This document shows positions 7,123 through 13,612 of a stretch of DNA of 13,612 bases, piece after piece. This stretch comes from an uncultured Verrucomicrobiota bacterium. Lineage in GTDB: Bacteria > Verrucomicrobiota > Verrucomicrobiia > Chthoniobacterales > SZAS-18. The notes beneath the pieces were generated by a model. It had not been told where the DNA came from. It ran no database searches and saw nothing but the letters and a program-made list of their open reading frames with translations. The translations under genes and the position numbers were made by a program. The stretch lies in contig CALMOL010000196.1 in NCBI GenBank assembly GCA_937871685.1, forward strand, positions 7,300 to 20,911, written 5' to 3'. Within the stretch, counting starts at the first letter, position 1, and each line of letters begins with the position of its first letter.

Positions 7123-7833
7123 TCAGTGAATCTCGTCGCGGTGCTGGGCGAAGATTTCCGGATAATGCTTCTCAAAGCACGCCGGACAGATGCCATGGGA
7201 AAAGTCCGCGCCTGTTTTCTCGGCCAGGTATTCCTCCAGCCCCTTCCAGTAGCCGGCGTCGTCGCGGATGCCCTTGCAATGGCAGCACATCGGCAGGAGG
7301 CCTTGCAACGCCTTCACCTCATCAAGCGCGCCGGCCAGCTCGGAGGACACGCGGCGCAGCTCCAGCAGCGAACTCATGTGGCGGGCCAGCGTTTCCAGGC
7401 CATCGCGCTGCGTGGCATTCAGCGTCCGCGGCCGGCGATCGATCACGCACAGGGAGCCGAGCGCATGGCCGGAGTTATCCACCAGCGGCGCGCCCATGTA
7501 GAAGCGGATGTGCGGGTCCGCCGTGACCAGCGGGTTGCGCGCGAAGCGCTCATCCTTGGTGGCGTCCTCCACGACGAGGATGTCATCACCGAGGATCGTG
7601 TAGGAACAAAAGGCGTGTTCGCGCGGCGTCTCCGCGACGTCGAGTCCGATGCGCGCCTTGAGCCACTGGCGATCGGCATCCACGAGGCTCATCAGGGCAA
7701 TGGGCGTCCCGCAAATCAACGCGGCCAGGCGCGCGATATCGTCGAACTCGCGCTCCGGCGCGGTGCCGACCAAGCGGTGCTGGCGGAGAGCCGCCACGCG
7801 GCGGCCCTCGTTCGGAGGAAGGGGAATAGGCAT
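7123..7833 (-). CDS. GAF domain protein with C-terminal Cys4 module
   Basis: 236 residues from ATG 7833; a GTG at 7848 would add five residues and is possible. Residues about 25-160 form a GAF domain of the common bacterial sensor type: PEREFDDIARLAALICGTPIALMSLVD, ETPREHAFCSYTIL, LVVEDATKDERFARNPLV, IRFYMGAPLVD and LGSLCVIDRRPRTL. A short helix (LELRRVSSELAGALDEVKALQGL) leads to LPMCCHCKGIRDDAGYWKGLEEYL...HGICPACFEKHYPE. Cysteines 183, 186, 216 and 219 are placed as two CxxC pairs. This tail resembles the ending found on many response regulators and GAF/PAS proteins and probably binds zinc or another metal. No kinase, cyclase or DNA-binding domain is present, so its output is unclear. It lies 70 bp upstream of the STM4013 gene on the same strand and could be co-transcribed with the operon or regulate it; that is inference. 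Confidence 0.85.
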   Translation of the reverse strand: MPIPLPPNEGRRVAALRQHRLVGTAPEREFDDIARLAALICGTPIALMSLVDADRQWLKARIGLDVAETPREHAFCSYTILGDDILVVEDATKDERFARNPLVTADPHIRFYMGAPLVDNSGHALGSLCVIDRRPRTLNATQRDGLETLARHMSSLLELRRVSSELAGALDEVKALQGLLPMCCHCKGIRDDAGYWKGLEEYLAEKTGADFSHGICPACFEKHYPEIFAQHRDEIH

Positions 7834-7964
7834 TGAAACAGCGTCCACTCCTGACCTAGCAGCCTTCGCGCCGCGACGCGCCAGGTTCCCGCGCGGAGAA
7901 ATACCTAGGCCGCCGCGCCGCGGCGGGCAAAGCAGCCAGCAGACGACGCGGGGTGCCCAGTGGC

Positions 7965-8573
7965 TCAGCGAAAGTTCGGCCCGGTGATCTCGCCGGACGA
8001 GTTCCGGTAAACGATGTTTCCACCCGGAGTCTTGTAGCGCGTGCCGATGATGCGGCCGGAGCTGTCGCGGTAGGTCGTGGTGTCGCCGGAGGGATTCGTG
8101 CTCGTCGTGTAGCGAATGGTGCCATCGGTGTTGCGCGCGGTGGCCGACTTCTTGTCCGGGCTGCGGTCCACCCGCCCGGTGATCTGGCCGGAAGAGTCTC
8201 GGTAAGTCGTCGAGCTGCCGTCAGGGTTGTCCGAGCTGGAGCCAGTGATGCGGCCGGAGGAATCGCGCCGCGTCGCGGACTTTCCATTGCGGTCCACTCG
8301 GCCGGTGATGCCGCCGGAGCCGTCGCGCTCGGTGCCCGAGCGCGGACCGCCGGGGCCGTCGAAGGGGACACCCATTTCGCCGTCCTCGCGCTTCGCCGCC
8401 GCGGGGCGTTTTTTTCCTTTCGCCGGCTTGGCGAGGGGAGTCGGGGATGGTTTGAGCGTGGTGCCGAGGCCGTCTGGCTTTTCGGGTTTCTCGGGCGCTC
8501 CGAGACCCTGCCATTGAGCGAGGGCGGCGGTGGGCAGCAGGGCGGCGCTGAGGAGGGAGAGGATGATTCTCAT
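7965..8573 (-). CDS. Secreted YRDSSGRITG-repeat protein
   Basis: 202 residues from ATG 8573. An upstream in-frame GTG is possible, but this ATG begins a clean Sec signal peptide: MRIILSLLSAALLPTAALA with probable cleavage after residue 19. Residues 20-78 are a low-complexity Pro/Lys/Gly linker with a basic stretch (KPAKGKKRPAAAKR). Residues 79-198 hold six imperfect repeats of about 20-22 residues centred on YRDSSGRITG. Similar small exported proteins with TYRDxSGRIxGT repeats occur widely in bacteria without known function. The pattern is loosely like YD or MORN-type beta-hairpin repeats. It should be periplasmic or extracellular. No partner gene is obvious: the GAF gene lies 131 bp downstream, and an AT-rich palindrome lies upstream between this gene and metG. 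Confidence 0.78.
   Translation of the reverse strand: MRIILSLLSAALLPTAALAQWQGLGAPEKPEKPDGLGTTLKPSPTPLAKPAKGKKRPAAAKREDGEMGVPFDGPGGPRSGTERDGSGGITGRVDRNGKSATRRDSSGRITGSSSDNPDGSSTTYRDSSGQITGRVDRSPDKKSATARNTDGTIRYTTSTNPSGDTTTYRDSSGRIIGTRYKTPGGNIVYRNSSGEITGPNFR
7980..8339 (-). repeat. Six in-frame ~60-66 bp repeats coding YRDSSGRITG units
   Basis: Within the exported protein the RD/RN landmark falls at residues 83, 103, 125, 147, 169 and 190, that is, spacings of 20, 22, 22, 22 and 21 codons. The fourth unit (ARNTDGTIRYT) is the most diverged. The DNA repeats are degenerate, so the repetition is maintained at protein level rather than being a recent duplication. Confidence 0.75.
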
Positions 8574-8655
8574 GGGGACGTTTACATCATGGAAGCGGTC
8601 GCTTGGGAAGGCGGTGGTGGGAGCTTGAGTGTCACACTGTCCCATATGTTGTATA

Positions 8656-8678
8656 GGTCATATAGGGCTTATATGACC
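8656..8678. promoter_or_regulatory. Perfect AT-rich inverted repeat between metG and the secreted repeat protein
   Basis: GGTCATATA (8656-8664) is followed by a 5-nt spacer GGGCT and its exact reverse complement TATATGACC (8670-8678). An outer CCCAT (8641-8645) / ATGGG (8680-8684) pair encloses it. The stretch around 8641-8680 is a conspicuous AT-rich island in GC-rich DNA. It begins 13 bp past the metG stop and lies 83 bp before the ATG of the secreted repeat protein on the same strand. It has no U-run on either side, so an operator or promoter element for the downstream gene is preferred over an intrinsic terminator for metG. Not proven. Confidence 0.45.
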
Positions 8679-8691
8679 GATGGGTCCGCGC

Positions 8692-10287
8692 TCAGCCTTC
8701 CGCCGTCAACTCGATGCGCGGAAACAAGGGCCGGGGCTCGCCCAGCTGGTGGCCATCGGCCAAGCCGCCCCACGCGCAGAGCGGCAGGCGGTCCTCGCCG
8801 ACCGGCGGCACGGGAACGCCCAACTGCGTGAGGATGGCGTCCGCCGCCTCGGGCAAGGCGGGCCAAAGCAGCAAGCCCACGATGCGCAGCCCCTCGGCCA
8901 GCGCGTAGAGCACGGCGTCGAGGCGCTCCTGCGCGGCGGGATCGTCCGTGAGCTTGGCGAGCTTGAAGGGCTGCGAGGAGTCCACCAGCGCGTTCCCCGC
9001 GGTCACGATGGCCCACAGCGCCTCCAGCGCGGCGTGCGGGAGAGCGGCGTCCATGGCGCGGCGGTAGTCCTGCACGGCCACCTCGGCGATCTCGCGCACG
9101 CGTGTGATCTCGTCGGCCTCCGCCGCGCCGCGCTGGATGCGGCCTCCGCGATAGCGCCGGGCCATCGTGAGCTTGCGGTTGAGGAGGTTGCCGAGGCCGT
9201 TGGCGAGATCGGCGTTGTAGCGCGAGACGACGCGGTCAAGCATGAAGTCGGCGTCCGCGCCGGTGGTGATGTCGCGCAGCAGGTAGTAGCGCAGCGCCGG
9301 CACGCCGAAGCGGTCAGCGATGGCGTCGGGCGACACCACGTTGCCAAGGCTCTTGCTCATCTTCTCGCCGCGCACGTTCCACCAGCCATGGACGAGCAGA
9401 CGCGGCATCGCCTCGTCCGGGAAACCCAGCGCGTGGAGCATGATCGGCCAGTAGATGCCGTGGGCCGGCACGAGGATGTCCTTGCCGATGACCTGCCAGT
9501 CGGCCGGCCACAAGCGCGCAAAGTCCGGCAGGCCGGCCTCGCCCGGTTTCTTCTCCCCGGCCAGCCAGCCGGCGAAGGTCACGTAGTTGAGCAACGCGTC
9601 GAACCACACGTAAGTGACGTAATCGCGATCGAAGGGCAGCTCGATGCCCCAGTCCAGGCGCGCCTTCGGGCGGGAAATGCACAGGTCGCCGGATATTTTC
9701 TGCGCCGCATGGAGTGCATCGGCGGCGCGCCAGGCCGGAGTGATGAACTCGGGATGCGTGGCGATAAAGTTGACCAGCCACTCGCGGTGCTCGCCGAGCT
9801 TGAAGTAATAGTTCTCCTCCCGCAGGAACACGACCTCGCCCCATTCCGGGCCGAACTCGCCGTCCGCGCCGCGCTCCTTGTCGGTGAGGAACTGCTCCTG
9901 CCGCACGGAGTAGTGCCCCTCGTAGCCGCCCTTGTAGATCTGGCCGCAATCGAAGAGGCGCTGCTGCGCTGCCTGGACCGCCCGGACATGACGCGGGTCT
10001 GTGGTGGCTGCCCACGCGTCGAACGACACGTCGAAATGCCGGTAGTCGGAAAGGAACTTCTCCGTGTTGCGCAGGGCGAACTCGCGCGGCGGCATCCCTT
10101 CCTTGGCGGCCGCCTGCGCCACCTTTTGCCCGTGCTGGTCCACGCCCGTCAGGAAATACACGTCCTTCCCGCGCAGCCGGTGGTAGCGAGCGAGGGCGTC
10201 GGCGAGGATCTTCTCGTAGGCGTGGCCGATGTGCGGCGCGGCGTTCGGATAGTCGATCGCCGTGGTGAGGTAAAACGTGTCTTTCAA
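8692..10287 (-). CDS. metG: Methionyl-tRNA synthetase
   Basis: Class I aminoacyl-tRNA synthetase that charges tRNA-Met with methionine using ATP in the cytoplasm. With TTG 10287 as start it is 531 residues and begins MKDTFYLTTAIDYPNAAPHIGH, matching the normal N-terminus; HIGH is at 19-22 and KMSKS at 309-313. An ATG at 10416 in the same frame would add a 43-residue Pro/Arg/Ala-rich tail and leave only 27 bp to the mazG start, so the TTG is preferred. YEGHYSVRQEQFL in the connective insertion lacks the CxxC zinc knuckle, as in Bacillus-type MetRS. The helical anticodon-binding domain is present (YNADLANGLGNLLNRKL onward). The protein ends without the C-terminal Trbp111-like tRNA-binding domain, as in many bacteria. 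It is divergent to mazG. Confidence 0.95.
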   Translation of the reverse strand: MKDTFYLTTAIDYPNAAPHIGHAYEKILADALARYHRLRGKDVYFLTGVDQHGQKVAQAAAKEGMPPREFALRNTEKFLSDYRHFDVSFDAWAATTDPRHVRAVQAAQQRLFDCGQIYKGGYEGHYSVRQEQFLTDKERGADGEFGPEWGEVVFLREENYYFKLGEHREWLVNFIATHPEFITPAWRAADALHAAQKISGDLCISRPKARLDWGIELPFDRDYVTYVWFDALLNYVTFAGWLAGEKKPGEAGLPDFARLWPADWQVIGKDILVPAHGIYWPIMLHALGFPDEAMPRLLVHGWWNVRGEKMSKSLGNVVSPDAIADRFGVPALRYYLLRDITTGADADFMLDRVVSRYNADLANGLGNLLNRKLTMARRYRGGRIQRGAAEADEITRVREIAEVAVQDYRRAMDAALPHAALEALWAIVTAGNALVDSSQPFKLAKLTDDPAAQERLDAVLYALAEGLRIVGLLLWPALPEAADAILTQLGVPVPPVGEDRLPLCAWGGLADGHQLGEPRPLFPRIELTAEG

Positions 10288-10443
10288 GGTCGGGCACCGC
10301 CGGGACCGGCGGGCTGCGAAGAAAGCACGCCCGCGCGCGGCGGGAAAGGGCCGCGGGCGGCTCGGCGGCGTGGGCGCCTCCGTCTGTCGGGCCCAGTAAA
10401 AATTCTGGCTGCTCATCAGGCGCGCCGGCTACCGTGCACGGCC
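10288..10443. promoter_or_regulatory. Divergent metG/mazG intergenic region
   Basis: About 156 bp separate the preferred start codons of metG and mazG. The only AT-rich patch, around 10396-10406 (AGTAAAAATTC), is the best place for -10 elements in either direction, but no convincing -35/-10 pair is visible. No T-box or other leader RNA feature was recognised. Confidence 0.3.
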
Positions 10444-11247
10444 TTGGAAACCACGCCCGACCCCGTTGCCGACCTCGTCCGCCTTGTCGCCCGCCTGCGC
10501 GCGCCGGACGGCTGCCCGTGGGACCGCGAGCAGACGCACGAGTCTCTGCGCAGCTCGCTGCTGGAGGAGACCCACGAGGCGGTGGCTGCCATCGAGGCGG
10601 GCGACCACGACAACCTGCGAGAGGAACTGGGTGATCTCCTCTTCCTCGTGGTCTTTCACGCGCAGCTCGCAGCCGAGCGGGGTGAATGGTCCCTCGCCGA
10701 CGTGGCCACGGGCGTCATCGAAAAGATGGTTCACCGCCATCCGCACGTCTTTGGCCCGGACGCGGGCCGCATCCGCGATTCGGGCGCGGCGCTGGCGCAG
10801 TGGGACGAGATCAAGCGCCGGGAAAAGCCCGCCGCTTCCGCCTCCGCCCTCGATGGTCTGTCCCGCGCGCTCCCCACGCTGATGCACGCGCAAAAGGCTC
10901 AGGCCAAGGCTGCTCGCGTCGGCTTTGACTGGCCCGGCCGCGACCCTGCCCCCGTGCTCGACAAGCTGCGCGAAGAAAGCGCCGAGCTGGCCGAGGCGCT
11001 CGCTTCCGGTGATCCTGGTCGCGTCGAAGACGAGCTGGGCGACCTGTTCTTCACCGCCGTGAACCTCGCCCGCCGCGCCGGCCACGACGCCGAGGTGTGC
11101 GCGCGCCGGGCCACCGAGAAGTTCATCGCCCGCTTCCGGCACGCCGAGGCCGCCCTGGGCGACCGCTCCCCGGACGGGGAGCCGGCCAGCCTGGACGAGT
11201 GGGACGCCGCCTGGGAAGCCGCGAAGGCCGCCGGCCAAGCGGGTTGA
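10444..11247 (+). CDS. mazG: Nucleoside triphosphate pyrophosphohydrolase MazG
   Basis: 267 residues from TTG 10444, close to the 263 of E. coli MazG. No in-frame ATG or GTG precedes the conserved start VADLVRLVARLRAPDGCPWDREQTHESL. It has two tandem MazG repeats. The first has LLEETHEAVAAIE (E41, E42, E45) and EELGDLLFLVVFHAQ (E61, D64), the Mg-binding EExxE...ExxD pattern. The second has KLREESAELAEAL and VEDELGDLFFTAVNLAR near residues 175-215. The GFDWPGRDPAPVLDKL linker is characteristic. The enzyme hydrolyses NTPs/dNTPs to NMP plus pyrophosphate; in E. coli MazG acts as a house-cleaning enzyme and modulates the stringent response. It ends TGA at 11245-11247. No toxin-antitoxin mazEF genes are adjacent; the partner here is divergent metG. 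Confidence 0.95.
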   Translation: METTPDPVADLVRLVARLRAPDGCPWDREQTHESLRSSLLEETHEAVAAIEAGDHDNLREELGDLLFLVVFHAQLAAERGEWSLADVATGVIEKMVHRHPHVFGPDAGRIRDSGAALAQWDEIKRREKPAASASALDGLSRALPTLMHAQKAQAKAARVGFDWPGRDPAPVLDKLREESAELAEALASGDPGRVEDELGDLFFTAVNLARRAGHDAEVCARRATEKFIARFRHAEAALGDRSPDGEPASLDEWDAAWEAAKAAGQAG

Positions 11248-11389
11248 CCACGCGGAAATGGGCTGCCGACCCAGGTAGGCCGGCCGATTCCCAGCGGCGT
11301 GGACCGTGCCGTCATGGCGCTGGTTTCTGACCCGCTTTGATCGAACGTTCCCGCTTCCCCCCAGTCTAACCACTATCACCTCAATCAAT

Positions 11390-12094
11390 ATGACCTTCGC
11401 AGCCATTCTTCTTTTCGTTGGAACCATGGCGCTTTCGCTGTGGGCTACCTTCCGTGTGAAGCGCGTTGTAAAGCGCTACTCGGAAGTGCCAGCGTCCTCC
11501 GGCTACACCGGCGCGGAGGCCGCCCAGCAAATTCTGCGTGCCGCCAAGATCTCGGACGTGGACGTCGTCGAGCAAGACGGCTTCCTGGGCGACCACTATG
11601 ACCCGTCCAACAAGCGCCTCGTGCTCTCCTCCGAGAACTACCACGGCAACTCTCTTGCGGCCATCGGCATCGCCGCGCACGAGACCGGCCACGCCCTTCA
11701 GCACCACCTTGCCTACGCGCCGCTCCGGTGGCGCATGGCGGCGGTGGGCGCCACGAACATCGCCTCCTCGGTGGTGATGTGGCTGCCGATTCTTGGCATG
11801 TTCACCGGCCTCGTCAGGGGGCACACCGCTCTGATGATCATGGCGGTCGGCTGGGGCGTCATCATGCTCTTCAACCTCATCACCCTGCCGGTGGAGTTCG
11901 ACGCGTCCTCCCGCGCGAAGGTGATCCTGGATCAGATGGGCCTCACGCGCACTGCCGAGGAAAACACCGGCGTCCGCAAGGTCCTCGGCGCGGCGGCCTT
12001 CACCTACGTGGCGGCCTTCATCACCTCGCTGGCCTACTTCCTGTGGCACCTGCTGCCCCTCGTGACTGGCGGCTCGACCAGCCGGGATGAATAA
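11390..12094 (+). CDS. Membrane zinc peptidase, YugP family
   Basis: 234 residues from ATG 11390 (MTFAAILLFVGTMALSLWATF). The open frame runs 28 codons further upstream, but those residues are not family-like. Residues 4-20 form the first membrane segment. The cytoplasmic or membrane-apposed zinc site is HETGH at 97-101 (IAAHETGHALQHH), with VEFDAS (E169) as the likely third ligand. This matches the Zn_peptidase_2 (YugP) family, including the SGYTGAEAAQQIL and DHYDPSNKRLVLS blocks. Further membrane helices lie near 120-140, 147-167 and 200-222. The family is related in mechanism to HtpX/M48-type membrane proteases; its substrates are not well established. The gene stands alone between mazG and a strong terminator. 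No Shine-Dalgarno precedes the start. Confidence 0.92.
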   Translation: MTFAAILLFVGTMALSLWATFRVKRVVKRYSEVPASSGYTGAEAAQQILRAAKISDVDVVEQDGFLGDHYDPSNKRLVLSSENYHGNSLAAIGIAAHETGHALQHHLAYAPLRWRMAAVGATNIASSVVMWLPILGMFTGLVRGHTALMIMAVGWGVIMLFNLITLPVEFDASSRAKVILDQMGLTRTAEENTGVRKVLGAAAFTYVAAFITSLAYFLWHLLPLVTGGSTSRDE

Positions 12095-12112
12095 GCGGTG
12101 AATCCTCTCTCC

Positions 12113-12143
12113 AAGGCCGCCGGGCTCGCCCGGCGGCCTTTTT
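12113..12143 (+). terminator. Strong intrinsic terminator of the zinc peptidase gene
   Basis: AAGGCCGCCGGG (12113-12124) pairs perfectly over 12 bp with CCCGGCGGCCTT (12129-12140) around a CTCG tetraloop, and T-residues continue to 12143. It starts 18 bp after the TAA/TGA region ending the zinc peptidase gene. The A-pairs at the stem base could make it weakly active on the minus strand too. Confidence 0.92.
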
Positions 12144-12670
12144 CGTGGCGGCACCAGAAACACCCATAACATCCAGCCTCATCTTGGGATAAAGACCCGG
12201 GAAGGCCCAAGGCTGACCCTCCGCGGGCGTCCCCCCAGAAGAAAATTGCCGGCGCAGGCCTTGGCAAGCCGCTCCCCAGGACTTGCGGGGTCACTCGAAG
12301 GCCTGGCCAAGTCACTCGAGTGACCTCCGAAGGCACTCCGAGTGCTCGTTGCGGTCACTCAAGTGACGGCGCAAGGCACTCGAGTGCCTTCGCGGGTCAC
12401 TCGAGTGACCCCACTAGGCACTCCCAGTGACCTCGGAAGTCACCCTGGTGACTTCGGCAGGCACCCCGGTGACCTTTCAAGACACTCGGGTGCCTGGTAT
12501 GGTCACCCCCGCGCCTTAGCCGGTCACCCTGAAGGGCGATTACCCTGTCCAGGCCGAGGGCCGCTAGGAGGAGATCCGCGTCATCCGTCGCCCTGAGTCG
12601 CGTCGTAGGGAGCAAACGGCGCAGCTTCTCGTCTTTCCCTTCCCCCATCCCAAGCTTTCCTCCCCCGCGG
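12144..12670. other. 527-bp intergenic region before the kinase gene
   Basis: It contains no convincing gene. Positions 12144-12289 show no recognised element beyond an imperfect direct copy of AGGCCTTGGCAAG near 12256 and AGGCCTGGCCAAG near 12299. The palindromic array fills 12290-12531. Positions 12532-12628 are featureless apart from an AGGAGGAG at 12566-12573 with no start codon at a usable distance. About 12629-12666 is a pyrimidine-rich tract (CTTCTCGTCTTTCCCTTCCC and onward) directly upstream of the kinase ATG. No promoter could be assigned with confidence. Confidence 0.6.
12290..12531. repeat. Tandem array of twelve 21/22-bp palindromic units
   Basis: The base before each CAC core falls at 12291, 12312, 12333, 12355, 12376, 12397, 12418, 12440, 12461, 12482, 12503 and 12524, so the spacing is 21 bp with two 22-bp steps. 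Each unit is a palindrome such as TCACTCGAGTGA or GCACTCGAGTGC plus a 7-9 nt spacer often containing TCG. Units 2-6 alternate T...A, G...C, T...A, G...C, T...A at the outer pair and all stay paired. In units 8-9 the fourth pair changes from T:A to C:G on both arms. Units 1, 11 and 12 are decayed at the edges. It lies in non-coding DNA between a terminator and a kinase gene. Function is unknown. Confidence 0.9.
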
Positions 12671-13612
12671 ATGCCCGCCGAGCCCACGTCCCAGGAGCGC
12701 TATGCGCACTACGAGCTGCGCATGCGGCCGGACGGCTCGCCCTGGCTGCTCGGCATGGGCGGCATGGGGATGACCTACCGCGCCTTCGACCCGCGGCTGC
12801 GCGTCGAGGTGGCCCTCAAGGTCGTCCACCCCAACTACGTCGAGCATCCCGAGGCGCTGCGCCTCTTCGTGCGCGAGGCCCGCGCGGCCGCCCGCGTGGC
12901 CCATCCGAACGTCGCCCCCGTGGTGTATCTCCACGACGAGCCCGGGCGCTTCTTCTACGCGATGGAGTTCGTGGACGGCGTGTCGCTCCATGCGTGGCTG
13001 CACAAGCACCGCGCGCTGCCGGTCGGGCGCGCCCTGGCCTTCGCCGCGCAGGTCGCGCGCGGCCTGGAGGCCATCCATGGCCAGGGGATCATCCACCGCG
13101 ATCTCAAGCCCGCCAACGTGATGGTGATGCAATTCCCACCCGGGCACTCGCGCCACCGCGCCCTCGCCGACGCGGGCGGCTGCCTGCTCAAGATCATCGA
13201 CTTCGGCCTCGCCCGCGGCGTGGAGGCCGACGCCGTGCCGGTGACCATCGGCCCCGTGACCACCGGCTTCCGCGGCACCGCCGCCTACGCCTCGCCCGAG
13301 CAATGCGAGGAGTTCGCCGACCTCGACGCGCGCACGGACCTATACTCGCTCGGCTGCATTCTGTGGGAGATGCTTGCCGGTCGCCCGCCCTTCGTGGGCC
13401 GCTCGCAGTTCGAGCTGCTGCGCCAGCAGGTCGGGGCGCCCCTGCCGTGGCACCAATTGCCGGACCTCGCGCCGCCGGCCCGCCACGTCCTCGGGCGCCT
13501 GCTCGCCAAGCACCGCGACGAGCGCCCCGCCGGCGGCGCCGAGGCCGCCGAGGAGATGGACGAGGCGATCCGCGCCCTCGCCGCGGCAGACCTCCCGCCG
13601 GGACTGAAGTCG
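12671..13612 (+). CDS. Serine/threonine protein kinase (3' end beyond window)
   Basis: Open from ATG 12671 to the window end (314 codons, no stop), so only the N-terminal part is seen. It is a Hanks-type kinase domain. The glycine loop is LGMGGMG at 27-33, the ATP lysine K50 sits in VALKVV, and the alpha-C glutamate is E69 in REARAAARVAHPNV. Further motifs are the catalytic loop HRDLKPANV at 142-150, DFGLA at 177-181, activation segment end YASPEQ at 206-211, and DLYSLGCILWEMLAGRPPF at 223-241. The APE motif is SPE, common in bacterial kinases. The catalytic domain appears complete by about residue 305. What follows (a transmembrane segment, repeats or sensor domains are usual) is outside the window. 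It phosphorylates Ser/Thr on unknown proteins. No Shine-Dalgarno is visible; the gene is preceded by a pyrimidine tract and the palindromic array. Confidence 0.95.
   Translation, partial: MPAEPTSQERYAHYELRMRPDGSPWLLGMGGMGMTYRAFDPRLRVEVALKVVHPNYVEHPEALRLFVREARAAARVAHPNVAPVVYLHDEPGRFFYAMEFVDGVSLHAWLHKHRALPVGRALAFAAQVARGLEAIHGQGIIHRDLKPANVMVMQFPPGHSRHRALADAGGCLLKIIDFGLARGVEADAVPVTIGPVTTGFRGTAAYASPEQCEEFADLDARTDLYSLGCILWEMLAGRPPFVGRSQFELLRQQVGAPLPWHQLPDLAPPARHVLGRLLAKHRDERPAGGAEAAEEMDEAIRALAAADLPPGLKS

Noticed and set aside
7910..7926. CCGCCG/CGGCGG hairpin downstream of the secreted protein gene as a terminator
   Set aside because: The stem is only 6 bp with a 5-nt loop, there is no U-run on the minus strand, and such GC palindromes arise easily in this composition.
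8680..10443. Plus-strand open frame continuous with mazG for 588 codons upstream
   Set aside because: It is the antisense of metG. The mazG family signature begins only at 10444, so the upstream part is a read-through open frame and not a fusion protein.
12290..12531. CRISPR array
   Set aside because: The repeat core is ~12-14 bp and the spacers are only ~7-9 bp, far too short; no cas genes are in the window.
12566..12573. AGGAGGAG as a ribosome binding site
   Set aside because: No ATG, GTG or TTG lies at a suitable distance downstream, and the kinase ATG is about 97 bp away.
12342..12596. 84-codon open frame through the palindromic array, with a 7-residue period
   Set aside because: The 21-bp unit length keeps any frame open and periodic. 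The two 22-bp steps shift the repeat phase within the frame, and the peptide has no recognisable fold, so it is unlikely to be coding.
12581..13303. Minus-strand 240-codon open frame
   Set aside because: It is antisense to the kinase domain, whose catalytic motifs are unmistakable on the plus strand.

Overview
High-GC bacterial chromosomal window (G+C clearly above 60% by eye, not computed) with tightly packed genes and few Shine-Dalgarno motifs. The combination of a zinc-less Bacillus-like methionyl-tRNA synthetase, a YugP-type membrane zinc peptidase, a Ser/Thr kinase and GAF/Cys4 signalling proteins would fit a Verrucomicrobiota/Opitutales-like or other PVC-type bacterium. This is an inference from gene content only; no rRNA or other marker is present to settle it.

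Layout. (1) 1-582: two small hairpins, then a small HExxH metallopeptidase-like gene. (2) 659-7052: the core of the window, a complete set of the conserved but functionally uncharacterised STM4011-STM4015 protein families (named after Salmonella loci), arranged as two convergent units. The plus-strand unit is STM4015 (LRR-like) followed by STM4014 (ATP-grasp-like), joined by a GTGA overlap. The minus-strand unit is STM4013 (alkaline-phosphatase-superfamily hydrolase), STM4012 (HemW-like radical SAM), STM4011 (radical SAM with C-terminal cysteines), a 119-residue His-rich-motif protein and an LRR+DUF6745 protein, all overlapping or 2 bp apart. The two units collide tail to tail and their last genes overlap by 101 bp. 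(3) 7123-8573, minus strand: a GAF-domain protein with a C-terminal four-cysteine module, and a secreted YRDSSGRITG-repeat protein. (4) 8692-11247: metG (minus) divergent from mazG (plus), both probably starting at TTG. (5) 11390-12094: membrane zinc peptidase with a very strong intrinsic terminator. (6) 12144-12670: non-coding stretch holding a tandem array of twelve 21/22-bp units, each built on a short palindrome whose arms covary between units. (7) 12671 to the window end: a Ser/Thr protein kinase, truncated by the window edge.

How it works together. The STM401x set carries two radical SAM enzymes, an ATP-grasp ligase-like protein, a metal-dependent hydrolase and two LRR proteins. This is the toolkit expected of a peptide/protein or small-molecule modification pathway, but no precursor peptide, transporter or substrate is visible, so the pathway product is unknown. 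The remaining genes are housekeeping (metG, mazG), envelope proteolysis or signalling. The two items most worth following up are the expanded STM401x cluster and the covarying palindrome array in front of the kinase.
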